Source: JAHEJA01 sp965657215 (GTDB lineage Bacteria > Pseudomonadota > Alphaproteobacteria > Rhodobacterales > Rhodobacteraceae). Taken from it: 64,000 bases of DNA. Positions 17,586-27,100 of this stretch are shown here, piece after piece (position 1 is the first letter of the stretch; every line of letters begins with the position of its first letter). Both the position numbers and the translations under genes were made by a program. Below the pieces are notes generated by a model. That model had not been told where the DNA came from, searched no databases, and saw only the letters and a program-made list of their open reading frames with translations. The stretch lies in assembly GCA_965657215.1 (NCBI GenBank), contig CBFHNR010000007.1:62001-126000 (forward strand), written 5' to 3'.

Positions 17586-18466
17586 TTGGACGATCCTTTT
17601 CGACCAGACTTTTTAGGCTCCTCATGGATTTGATCGGGATCAATGTCCCAATCTAATCTGTCCTCTCCAGAGAGACAGATAAACCGCTTACCTCGCATAC
17701 GACCAATCAACGTCAACCCAACCTGTCGGGCAAGGTCCACCCCCCAAGCGGTGAAGCCTGAGCGAGACACCAAAACAGGAATGCCCATCTGTGCCGTTTT
17801 TATCACCATCTCAGAGGTGAGGCGTCCTGTCGTATAGAGAATTTTGTCCTCACTCGATGCCCTCTCAGAATACATCCAACCCGCGATTTTATCGACCGCA
17901 TTATGTCGGCCGACATCCTCCATATAAACAAGGGGTTGATCCGCTTGGCATAGCACCGATCCATGAATTGCGCCTGCTTCTAAATAGAGCGACGGCATTC
18001 TGTTGATTTGATGTGCGAGATTATAAAGCCACGATGTCCGCACCTGAGTTGGAGCCAATTGAATGTTTTCTAGCCCTTCCATCATATCCCCGAACACAGT
18101 CCCAACAGCACATCCACTTGTCCGCGTCTTTTTCTGAAGCTTATCTTCATAATTGGTGGCAACCTCGGTCCGCACAACGACTGTTTCAATGTCGTCGTCA
18201 TAGTCAACACGCGTGACATGATCGCTCGCTTTGAGCATGCCTTGATTGCGTAAAAAGCCAAGCGCCAAGTATTCTGGATAATCGCCAATCGTCATGGCGG
18301 TCACAATTTCCTGAGAATTCAAAAAAATCGTCAGAGGACGTTCTTCGACAACTGAAATTTCACTCAACTGACCTGTATGATCATAGCCCGAAATTGGGCG
18401 TGTCAGGGTCGCATTGGTCAGATCCGGTGCAATAATTAGATCGTCGGTGTCGCCTTGGCGTGCCAT
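17582..18466 (-). CDS. fdhD: formate dehydrogenase accessory sulfurtransferase FdhD
   Basis: A 294-residue protein that passes sulfur from a cysteine desulfurase to the molybdenum cofactor of formate dehydrogenase. Visible are the EERPLTIFLN start region, SGCAVGTVF, which bears one cysteine where E. coli FdhD has a CxxC-type loop, and FTTGRLTSE- and DVGRHNAVDKI-like motifs (here YTTGRLTSEM and EDVGRHNAVDKIAG). GAGGAG lies nine bases before the ATG at 18466, so the longer upstream frame is discarded. It heads the operon fdhD-mobA-mobB-unknown-moeA, all joined by 4-nt overlaps. Confidence 0.92.
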   Translation of the reverse strand: MARQGDTDDLIIAPDLTNATLTRPISGYDHTGQLSEISVVEERPLTIFLNSQEIVTAMTIGDYPEYLALGFLRNQGMLKASDHVTRVDYDDDIETVVVRTEVATNYEDKLQKKTRTSGCAVGTVFGDMMEGLENIQLAPTQVRTSWLYNLAHQINRMPSLYLEAGAIHGSVLCQADQPLVYMEDVGRHNAVDKIAGWMYSERASSEDKILYTTGRLTSEMVIKTAQMGIPVLVSRSGFTAWGVDLARQVGLTLIGRMRGKRFICLSGEDRLDWDIDPDQIHEEPKKSGRKGSSK

Positions 18467-18574
18467 CCCTGTCGTCTCCTCGTGTGGGTGAAACCACCCG
18501 TCCAATTCCGCTCACCAAGAGATAGTATTTTTAGCGAAAGGCCAAGGGGCAATGCACCCTCGGCATTTGTTAAT

Positions 18575-19189
18575 TCATTGTGGGTTCACAAGAGACGCAT
18601 CATAGGCGCGCAATGCTTTGGATTTGTCGGCATCGTCATATTCAAACAAGGCCTCTTCGCGCACGCCCGGGATGTCGCGAAAATTCTTCATCAAAGTGTA
18701 TGGGAAAAAGGTCACTGAAATCGTGTCAAACCCTGGTAACTTGCGAAGCAATTGCGAAGTCGCGTTCGCACACAGCGCAGAAAATACTGGTCCGTTGTTG
18801 ATTGCTAGGCTCAGCGCTTGTTCTGCAACCGCTGGAGAAACCTCAACCGTTTGGATCACGACATGATGCGTTTTGCGCGCATGTGCACGTGTGTAAAAAT
18901 CTAAGATTTGCGGAGTGATGCCATGTATCACGTCATTGCGTTCAACCAAGGCGTCATGACGCACTGTACCAGCAGGGTCAAAAATAACACGCTGTGATCC
19001 ACTGACCATCAACGCGGAATGGGCTCCATTTCCAGTTTCGTTATTTACCATAGTAAACAACGTCAGGCTTGGCGCGCCAGGATCGCGGTATCTTACGCGT
19101 TCGACCACCTCGTCTGGCGCCCAAACATATTGCCCAGCGCACCCTGAAAGAAGCGATAGGCAAATAAGTGATGCCAAAAAGAGGCGCAT
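18575..19189 (-). CDS. putative lipoprotein, possibly a permuted NlpC/P60-like protein
   Basis: A 204-residue protein with a lipoprotein signal (LLSGC, modified Cys near residue 17). The mature part has GNGAHSALMVSGSQRVIFDPAG around residues 53-74 and LCANATSQLLRKLPG around 139-153. An early His in an AHSALMV-type strand and a later helix starting with Cys is the arrangement of permuted papain-like hydrolases (YiiX/LRAT type). This is an inference from pattern only. It lies 17 bp before the CoxIV stop region on the same strand, downstream of that small gene. Homologues with this look are, as far as I recall, common in Rhodobacterales. Confidence 0.7.
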   Translation of the reverse strand: MRLFLASLICLSLLSGCAGQYVWAPDEVVERVRYRDPGAPSLTLFTMVNNETGNGAHSALMVSGSQRVIFDPAGTVRHDALVERNDVIHGITPQILDFYTRAHARKTHHVVIQTVEVSPAVAEQALSLAINNGPVFSALCANATSQLLRKLPGFDTISVTFFPYTLMKNFRDIPGVREEALFEYDDADKSKALRAYDASLVNPQ

Positions 19190-19206
19190 CCCATGCCCCT
19201 TTTTGA

Positions 19207-19341
19207 TTAACCGTTTACGATTGCCAAAACAACCAAAGCAACGATACAGGCGATTGCGGCCTTTGTCGTCATGGTGATGAAGCCTTCGAAGGCTTTTTCT
19301 TGTTCAGTTGTGTCCATAGAACCGTGTTTGTGCTCAGCCAT
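19207..19341 (-). CDS. aa3-type cytochrome c oxidase subunit IV
   Basis: A 44-residue protein, easily missed because of its size. It begins MAEHKHGSMDTTEQEKAFEG and continues with one membrane helix (about residues 25-43) ending VLAIVNG. This is the signature of the tiny bacterial CoxIV subunit, a single helix that packs against the aa3 oxidase without an essential catalytic role. AAAGGG seven bases before the ATG supports translation. The catalytic oxidase subunits are not in the window. Confidence 0.88.
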   Translation of the reverse strand: MAEHKHGSMDTTEQEKAFEGFITMTTKAAIACIVALVVLAIVNG

Positions 19342-19436
19342 AAGTGAACCCTTTCGTCAGTAATTTTTGTCTGGTTATCGGATTCTTTACACGCTGTCAC
19401 CACAAGAAGTGGTCTTTATGGTCGCAGTTTAAGGAA

Positions 19437-20465
19437 CTATTGCGGCTTTGCACGAAAGCGAAAGGCGCCGTCTGGGTCCAATTCACGGGTGACACGCCCA
19501 TTTTGATAGAGATGATTCACATGCGCTACGGCCTCGACCAGCGCCAATCCATATTCACCCTCACCAATCGTGCGCTTGAATAAGGGCTGAAAACACTCCG
19601 CCGCAGTACGCGGTTCATCCAAAAACGTAATCAATCGCTCCAGCGCAGAATGATGGTTTTCAATCAATTGGGTTAACCGGTGGGGCAACCCTTTGAAGGG
19701 CAATTTGTGGCCTGCCAAAACCAAGTGGTCCTCTTTGGCCAGAGTGCTAAATCGCTCACAACTTTCGAGCCACTCACCAACGGGATCTGCGTCGGGCTCA
19801 GTCGCATAAACCCCTAAATTTGGACTGATTGAAGAAATAATTTGATCGCCGGAAATAACCAAATTGTCATCCATGCTCCAAAACGTTGCATGCTCTGGAG
19901 AATGCCCATTACCACAATGAACCGTCCAACGACGCCCCCCCATTGTTACAACATCATCTTGCTTTATCCGCTTGAAGCCAAGTGGCATGGGATAGACCGC
20001 ATCAGCAAAGTTGAACGGTTTCCCGTTCGCGCGCTCGGCGCGAATCTCTTTATCCATGCCCGCCCGCGTCCAAAATTCTAATGTCTCGGCAACGGGCAGC
20101 TCTTGGACATCCAGACATAGCATTCGCGAAAATAGCCATGCCGTGCGCGTTGTCCATAGTTCAGCACTATGCTCGGTTTGAAACCACCCAGCCAAGCCAA
20201 CATGATCAGGATGATGGTGCGTGACAATCACGCGCGACACAGGTTTGCCCCCCAATGGAACCTCAAGCAAGTTTTCCCAAATCCGCCGCGTGGTTTTGGA
20301 GCTCATACCTGTGTCAATGATCGTCCAACTGTCCCCATCATCCAAGGCGTAGACATTGACGTGATCCAGCTTCATCGGCAAGGGAAGGCGCATCCATTTA
20401 ACGCCCTCTGCAATATCAATCGCTTCGCCAGATTTGGGGGGATCAGTCCAAGGGGTCTGTACCAT
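19437..20465 (-). CDS. MBL-fold metallo-hydrolase
   Basis: A 342-residue metallo-beta-lactamase-fold hydrolase. The metal-binding THHHPDHVGL motif lies at about 82-91, with further ligands in NGHSPEH (about 185) and SGDQII (about 205), and a C-terminal helical extension as in glyoxalase II-like/LACTB2-like enzymes. It starts three bases after the stop of the acyl-CoA dehydrogenase gene upstream on the same strand. Thioester or ester hydrolysis is likely, and the operon context suggests an acyl-CoA-related substrate. The specific reaction is unknown. Confidence 0.85.
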   Translation of the reverse strand: MVQTPWTDPPKSGEAIDIAEGVKWMRLPLPMKLDHVNVYALDDGDSWTIIDTGMSSKTTRRIWENLLEVPLGGKPVSRVIVTHHHPDHVGLAGWFQTEHSAELWTTRTAWLFSRMLCLDVQELPVAETLEFWTRAGMDKEIRAERANGKPFNFADAVYPMPLGFKRIKQDDVVTMGGRRWTVHCGNGHSPEHATFWSMDDNLVISGDQIISSISPNLGVYATEPDADPVGEWLESCERFSTLAKEDHLVLAGHKLPFKGLPHRLTQLIENHHSALERLITFLDEPRTAAECFQPLFKRTIGEGEYGLALVEAVAHVNHLYQNGRVTRELDPDGAFRFRAKPQ

Positions 20466-20467
20466 CC

Positions 20468-22186
20468 CTAGGCGCTTAACTCATCAATGGTCATGGAATA
20501 AAGGTCCGAGGCCCCTTGGCATGATTGTTCAAGCAATCCTTTATACTCAGGCAAGATTGAGGTGACGTAGAATTTGGCTAATTTTGTACGCGGCCCATTC
20601 CCGTCTTCTGCCAAAGCAGCGCGAAGATGATAAAAGCCACCCAAGACGCGGGCAAAGGCCTTGAGGAATGACACTGAGCCTGCAAAACGATCGTTCACAT
20701 CTTTCTGTGCAACCATCCAGTCTATTGCCTCGCGCAATGATTCTGTAGATTGCCAAATGGGCTCAACAAGATCCGGCATTTTTGAGCGCGCCGTTTCTAA
20801 TGTGGCTTGGATATCATCCAGCAAATGAAAGGCCGCTTCGCCACCATCCATGAGCTTGCGACCAACGAGGTCCATGGCCTGAATGCCATTCGTCCCCTCA
20901 TAAATCGCCGTCACGCGCACATCGCGATAATATTGTGCAGCACCCGTTTCTTCAACAAAGCCCATACCGCCATGAACCTGAACGCCCATTTCGGCAATGC
21001 GACACCCTGTATCCGTACCAAATGCCTTGGAAATCGGCGTGAGCAACGCGGCTTGAGCCGACCATTCAGCCCCTCCCGTCGCGGTGGCCATATCAATTGC
21101 AACCGCATTCGCTAAGGCAATCGAACGGGCGACAAAGATATCCGACTTCATCGTTAAAATCATACGACGCACATCGGCATGATCAATGATAGCGCCACTT
21201 CCCTCAGGAACGGGTGTGCGGCCTTGTTTGCGATCTAGGGCATAGGCCAGCGCGTGCTGATAGGCCCCTTCCGCCGCGCCGATCCCTTGGCCACCGACAC
21301 CGAGGCGCGCATTGTTCATCATCGTAAACATGGCGCGCATGCCGTCATGCGGTTCACCGACCAACCACCCAGTCGCGCCATCATATTGCATGACAGCGGT
21401 TGGCGATCCGTGAAGACCCATTTTATGTTCAAGGCTCACAACTTTTAAGGAATTCGCCACACCAGGCGTACCGTCCGCATCAGGGATCCATTTGGGAACG
21501 ATAAACAGGGAAATCCCTTTTGTACCTGGGACACCATCTGGCAAGCGCGCCAAAACAAGGTGGCACACGTTTTCGGAAAAATCATTGTCGCCCCAAGAAA
21601 TATAAATCTTTTGCCCTGAAACCGCATAAGTACCATCGCCATTTGGTTCAGCTTTAGACCGCAAAGCCCCCACATCAGAGCCAGCCTGCGGTTCCGTTAG
21701 GTTCATCGTCCCGCACCATTCGCCTGAAATCAGCTTCGGCAAATAGAGCGATTTGATGTCATCGCTTGCATGGTGTTCCAAGGCTTCGATCTGGCCTTGC
21801 GTCATCAATGGATTAAGCTGAAGCGACAAACAGGACGCCGCCATCATTTCATTGACCGCCGTCGTCACTGTCATCGGCAAGCCCATTCCACCATATTCAG
21901 GCGAAGCAGACATACCGACCCATCCCCCGTCGGCTATGGCTTTATACGCTTCACCAAACCCTTTGGACGTGCGAACCACACCGTTTTCCAAAACGGCTGG
22001 ATCCAGATCGCCACTACGTTGGATGGGATACATAACCTCCTCGGTCATGCGACCTGCTTCGGTTAGGATCGCAGTGACCATATCCCCATTCGCCTCTTCA
22101 AAGCGGGTGGTTTTCGTAACTTGATCAAAATCCACAACATGATCAAAGATATAGCTGTACTCATCAACAGGGGCGCGATACGGCAT
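20468..22186 (-). CDS. acyl-CoA dehydrogenase with C-terminal extension (DmdC-like)
   Basis: A 572-residue flavoprotein, longer than classic short-chain acyl-CoA dehydrogenases and carrying the extra C-terminal domain seen in DmdC. It has CGTMNLTEPQAGSDVGALR in the flavin-binding region, QKIYISWGDND, and a YEGTNGIQAMDLVGRKL segment in the catalytic/C-terminal part. DmdC oxidises methylmercaptopropionyl-CoA in DMSP breakdown, but many homologues act on other acyl-CoAs, and no other dmd gene is nearby. It is co-directional with, and three bases from, the MBL hydrolase. Electrons would pass through ETF to the ETF-QO encoded at 10981-12630. Confidence 0.86.
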   Translation of the reverse strand: MPYRAPVDEYSYIFDHVVDFDQVTKTTRFEEANGDMVTAILTEAGRMTEEVMYPIQRSGDLDPAVLENGVVRTSKGFGEAYKAIADGGWVGMSASPEYGGMGLPMTVTTAVNEMMAASCLSLQLNPLMTQGQIEALEHHASDDIKSLYLPKLISGEWCGTMNLTEPQAGSDVGALRSKAEPNGDGTYAVSGQKIYISWGDNDFSENVCHLVLARLPDGVPGTKGISLFIVPKWIPDADGTPGVANSLKVVSLEHKMGLHGSPTAVMQYDGATGWLVGEPHDGMRAMFTMMNNARLGVGGQGIGAAEGAYQHALAYALDRKQGRTPVPEGSGAIIDHADVRRMILTMKSDIFVARSIALANAVAIDMATATGGAEWSAQAALLTPISKAFGTDTGCRIAEMGVQVHGGMGFVEETGAAQYYRDVRVTAIYEGTNGIQAMDLVGRKLMDGGEAAFHLLDDIQATLETARSKMPDLVEPIWQSTESLREAIDWMVAQKDVNDRFAGSVSFLKAFARVLGGFYHLRAALAEDGNGPRTKLAKFYVTSILPEYKGLLEQSCQGASDLYSMTIDELSA

Positions 22187-22311
22187 GAGCTCTCCTAGAA
22201 TAAAAGCGACATTACGGTTGGCACACAGCTCAAGAAACAGTATGCGATGTGTGCGGTTATTGCTAAATTACCGATGTCCCCAACCCCTTCAACCAAAACG
22301 CAACGTCAAAC

Positions 22312-23262
22312 ATGGTAATCCACCCTACTGAAATTTTGGACCCCACGTCATTCTCTATTGAGCGCGCTGCACAGTTGCTTGTTCAGGGTCGATTGGTGTC
22401 GTTTCCGACTGAGACTGTCTATGGATTGGGGGCGGATGCGACCATTGAGTCGGCCGTAAAAGCCATCTATGCAGCCAAAGGGCGACCCAGTTTTAACCCC
22501 CTGATTGCGCATGTCTCATCTGTCGAGATGGCCAAAGACTACGTCGAATGGTCAGAGGTGGCGGATGTGTTGGCCTCCGCGTTTTGGCCAGGGCCTTTGA
22601 CGCTCGTTCTTCCCCTGAAGCCAAACAGTGCAATTGCGCCGACGGTAACAGCAGGGTTGGAGACTTTGGCTATTCGCCTGCCTGCGCATCCCTTGGCGCA
22701 GCAAGTGTTGGAACACACTGGACGGCCTGTCGCGGCGCCGTCTGCAAACCCAAGTGGGCGGATTAGCCCAACAACGGCAGCGCATGTGTTCGAGGGGCTT
22801 AACGGTAAAGTTGACGTAATCTTAGATGGCGGTCCCTGTGACGTTGGTTTGGAATCTACGATTGTTGGCCTTGCTCCAATTCCAACAGTTTTGAGACCAG
22901 GGAGCATTACCGAAAACGACCTCGAAACCGTCCTTGGCCACCCGATGACCCACTATCAAGACGGAAGCCATATTTCGGCCCCTGGTCAAATGCTGTCGCA
23001 CTATGCCCCAAACGCTGAGGTCAGATTGAACGCAGACACATTCTCCCAGGATGAGCTGAAACTAGGTTTTGGCGCGATGGAATGTGATTTAAATTTGTCT
23101 GAGGGCGGCGACCTGGACGAGGCCGCGCGTAATCTATTTTCTATGTTGCGGCAATTAGACAAAAACGGTCAAGGCACAATAGCGGTTGCCCCGATCCCTA
23201 ACCATGGCATTGGTGTTGCGATCAATGACCGTCTAAAACGCGCAGCGGCCCCCAAAGACTAA
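22312..23262 (+). CDS. L-threonylcarbamoyladenylate synthase (Sua5 type)
   Basis: A 316-residue enzyme that makes threonylcarbamoyl-AMP from threonine, bicarbonate and ATP for the t6A37 modification of tRNAs reading ANN codons. The YrdC domain has FPTETVYGLGADA and IYAAKGRPSFNPLI (about 27-60) and SANPSGRISPT near 145. The extra C-terminal domain, beginning around SAPGQMLSHYAPNAEVRL, makes it Sua5-like (longer than TsaC). The ATG at 22312 follows a 125-bp gap to the divergent acyl-CoA dehydrogenase gene. Confidence 0.92.
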   Translation: MVIHPTEILDPTSFSIERAAQLLVQGRLVSFPTETVYGLGADATIESAVKAIYAAKGRPSFNPLIAHVSSVEMAKDYVEWSEVADVLASAFWPGPLTLVLPLKPNSAIAPTVTAGLETLAIRLPAHPLAQQVLEHTGRPVAAPSANPSGRISPTTAAHVFEGLNGKVDVILDGGPCDVGLESTIVGLAPIPTVLRPGSITENDLETVLGHPMTHYQDGSHISAPGQMLSHYAPNAEVRLNADTFSQDELKLGFGAMECDLNLSEGGDLDEAARNLFSMLRQLDKNGQGTIAVAPIPNHGIGVAINDRLKRAAAPKD

Positions 23263-23342
23263 ATACGTTCATTGATGGCTCAATTGAGATACTCGCGGGA
23301 AATTTACTTGGCTTTTCCATAAAATTCGAACATCACCGTCCT

Positions 23343-24131
23343 ATGCAAAATTTTCTCTCACTCACCATGGCGTTAACCTTTTATGCGGGTTCGCTCCTCG
23401 CCGAAGCCGCCTCGCCTATCGTGTCATCAAGCCTCAGTACCGGATGGGTTCAACATAACGGACAGTATGTCTCTGCTTTTGAACTCAAGCTGGCGCCAAA
23501 ATGGAAAACCTATTGGCGTGTTCCTGGGGATGCGGGCATTCCGCCTGAGTTTAATTTTAGCGGATCCAAAAATGTGAAAGACGTGCAAATCATATGGCCC
23601 CGTCCCGTTCCCTTTGGGCCAGACGATATGAGATCACTGGGCTACATCGATGGAATGGTTCTACCGCTCTACATCACACCACAAGACCCTGATGCGCCGG
23701 TTATTGTCTCATTAAACGCACGGCTCGGAATTTGTGAGGATATCTGTATTCCGGCTGATCTAACGCTTCAGCAAAATTTAGACACCACGCGAACACGCCC
23801 AATTCCCAAGATTGTGGCCGCGCTCTTGGATGTCGTTCCAGACCGCACAGATAGCACCTCCGCAAAGTGCCGTATTCACCCCAACGACACGGGGTGGCGC
23901 ATAGAGGCTGCGTTGCGTTTGCCAAACCTAGGCGCAAAAGAGACTGTGGTTATAGAACATGCGTCTCAGGATAAAAGGGTTGATGTCCACGACACACGTC
24001 GGGAAGGCAAAGACCTATTGGTGACAGCCCAACTTCGAGATACCAGCGGAACATCATTGGCACGCAACCAGCTCACGTTCACACTTATTGGTGAACGTAA
24101 AGCGGTTTCAATTACAGGATGCCAACGTTAA
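23343..24131 (+). CDS. exported protein with DsbD-alpha-like domain
   Basis: A 262-residue periplasmic protein. A signal peptide covers residues 1-23. The remainder matches the N-terminal (alpha) immunoglobulin-like domain of the DsbD disulfide reductase: WKTYWRVPGDAGIPP, a WPRPVPF segment, and RLGICEDICIPADL with the redox cysteine pair near residues 133-137. The membrane and thioredoxin parts of DsbD are absent, so it must receive electrons from a separate CcdA/DsbD-like partner. Its stop overlaps the stop of the convergent RND permease gene by 2 bp. Confidence 0.83.
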   Translation: MQNFLSLTMALTFYAGSLLAEAASPIVSSSLSTGWVQHNGQYVSAFELKLAPKWKTYWRVPGDAGIPPEFNFSGSKNVKDVQIIWPRPVPFGPDDMRSLGYIDGMVLPLYITPQDPDAPVIVSLNARLGICEDICIPADLTLQQNLDTTRTRPIPKIVAALLDVVPDRTDSTSAKCRIHPNDTGWRIEAALRLPNLGAKETVVIEHASQDKRVDVHDTRREGKDLLVTAQLRDTSGTSLARNQLTFTLIGERKAVSITGCQR

Positions 24132-27100
24132 CTGCCTTGTCGTTTGGGTATTAATCGGCTCACGAAAGCTAGAACATAAGCGAGCGCGACAATAGCAATC
24201 ACCCCAACAGAGAAAAGCCCCAAGGCCTGTGTGACCGTTGTCGCCTCACCAAGGCCAAGGGCGGAATTCAATAGCTCTGGAATGCGCCCGAATGCAATCG
24301 TCCAGCCCATTGTTACCACGAGCCATCCTACGATAGCTATGAACAAGGCAACAAATGCAATCTTAATGTTTTGGCGTCGCGCGCGCATGGCAAAGCGAAG
24401 CGATTTGATCATGGTTTTTACATCATTTTGGATCACCACAAGCGCAGGAACCACCAAGAGCACCAAGATCATCCCAAATGCCAAACCGTAGACCAGTGTG
24501 ATGACAGTTGGTTTTAGAAACTGGGCCTGTGATGAGCGCTCGTACAACAGCGGCAATAGCCCTAGAACCGTTGTCATTGTGGTTAGCATAACTGGGCGAA
24601 GACGATCCGAAACCCCATCAATAACAGACGGAATAAGCCCGCGCGTTTTTGCATGTTCATCGATCGTCGTTATCAAAACAATTGAGTCATTGATTATGAT
24701 ACCCGTCATTCCCAAAAGGCCAACAATCGTAAACATCGACATCGGAACGCTTTCGACATAATGCCCAAAAATTGTCCCCACCAAACCAAACGGTATGATC
24801 GCCATAATCACCACTGGGCGCGTCCAACTTGAAAAGACCCAAGTCAAAACAAGATAAATTCCAGTGAGAACTAAAATCAAACCAGTCCGCGCATCGTTCA
24901 AGAACTTGTTTTCTTGCTCCGACAAACCAGCAAGGCGGAAATCAACTTGGCGAACTGAGGCAATTTCGGGCAAGATTTCCTTTTCAAGCGCTTCCATAAC
25001 CTGCTCGGCGGCTTTGGGGTCATCCTCAGAAATGTCCCCAGTTACCGATATCAACCGTATGCCGTTTTCACGTCGCACCGTGGAAAACCCTTCGCGACGC
25101 TGTACACTCACAATGTCGGCCAGTGGCACATAGGTTCCGCTTGCCGTTCTCAGTTGAGTTCTTTCTAGAAAGTCCGCCGTCAATTCATCGCCCGGCAATT
25201 CAACGCGGATCGTCGCGCTTCGTGGTCCCATCGGATAGGTCGCCGCCTCGATACCATTCAATCGATTTCGCAACACGGCCCCAAGACCATCAATCGTGAA
25301 TCCCAAGGCCTGACCCTGTGGAGTGAGCTCAAGGATCAATTCTTCTTTGTCGTAGGAGAGGTCATCTTCGACAGCTGATACGATTGAAAACCGTGTCAAA
25401 GCCGTTTTCAAATCTTCGGAGGCAGCCTTTAGTGTTTCGGCACTTGCCCCATAAAACTGAACATCAAGCGCATCGCCACCCGGCCCTCCACGCCACCCTC
25501 GGAAGGAAACAGTTTCCGCCAATGGATGCTTGCGCACACGGTCCTGAAGGTCGGCGACAAAGGCAAAGCTCGAATAGGGGCGCAGGTCTGGATCAATCAA
25601 TTCAAGGGATATCCCCCCAAGCTGGTCTGGTGTCTTTGTATCCGATCCAGGTAAAGGGCGACCCGAATTGCCCCCAATTTCAGCAATGGCAAATTTGATT
25701 GGATTACGTCCGTGTTTTTCTTCGTATTCTTTGCCAATTTCATCCACTGCACGTTGCATTTCGCGCATCATGGCGAGGCCGTCTTCACGCTTTGCGCTAG
25801 ACAACATTGCAAAATTTCCCGTCACAGAGGACTGTTCAGGGGAATTGAAAAACCGCCAAGGCACTTGGCCAGAAATCAAGAAAACAGCCTGCGTCGCCAA
25901 AAGCGCAATCGCCCCTGCGATCACCACGTAGCGTGCGCGCACGACCCATCCAATGAACCCTAGAAAGAAACCATCGCGCATCCATTCAAAGCCGCGGTTG
26001 ACCACACGGCTAGGCGCATCATACCAGTGCTTTTTGTCACCTGAACTCAGCGAATGCGCCATGTGATTAGGCAGGATAATAAAGCATTCGATCAAAGAGG
26101 CCGTCAAAACCATGATCACAGTAAAGGGTATATCCGCAATCAAGCTGCCAAATCGGCCCCCGATCGCGACCAGTCCAAAGAAGGCAATAACCGTTGTCAA
26201 AGTCGCCGCAAAAACAGGAAGCGCCATCCGCTTGGCCGCTTTTTCAGCAGCGACCATTGGATCATGCCCTTGTCGGGCTTGGTAATCAGCGTGTTCCCCA
26301 ACGACAATGGCGTCGTCCACCACGATCCCAAGCGTAATGATCAGAGCAAAGAGCGAGATCATATTAATCGTCACGCCAAAGACGTACATGATTGCAACCG
26401 CTGCTAGCATTGCTGTCGGAATTCCAGCCGCCACCCAAAATGCCGTTCGAGCATTCAAGAACAAAAACAACAGGATCACAACCAAGGCCAATCCACTGGC
26501 ACCGTTATCAAGCAAGATATTTAATCGGCCAGTGATCAATTCCGCTAATGTACGGATGAGCTCAATTTTGGTCCCTTCAGGGAGCGTCGCTTCTAATTCG
26601 CGGGCCACTCGTTCGACTTGATGCTGAAGACCAATCGCATCACCTTGTTCAGAACGGTCTACGCGAATGGAGACAGCAGAATTTTCACCGACAAAATACG
26701 TTCTTTCGCGATCCACACCTTCAACCCGGACTTGCGCGACATCCGCGATCCGAAGAGTTGACCCATCGGGGTTTGAGCGCAAAACAATATTGCCAATATC
26801 CTCGACGGTCCGTTTTGCAACGCCAGTTCGCACGCGGGCATTTGCGCCCGAAACATCCCCTGCGGGGTCTGCGCTCACTTCTTCGGCAATTGCACTCGAA
26901 ATTTGGCGCATCGTCACATCATAAGCGATGAGGTTTGCCGAGGGCACTTCGATCACGGTTTCGGGGGCGACATATCCGCGAATAGTCGTGCGTGTCACGC
27001 CTTCGGCAAACAGCCGCAGAACCATTTCATCAGCGAACAACCCCAATTGTTCCACAGGAACGGGACCAGAGATCACAACATCAGTCACCCGATCTCGCCA

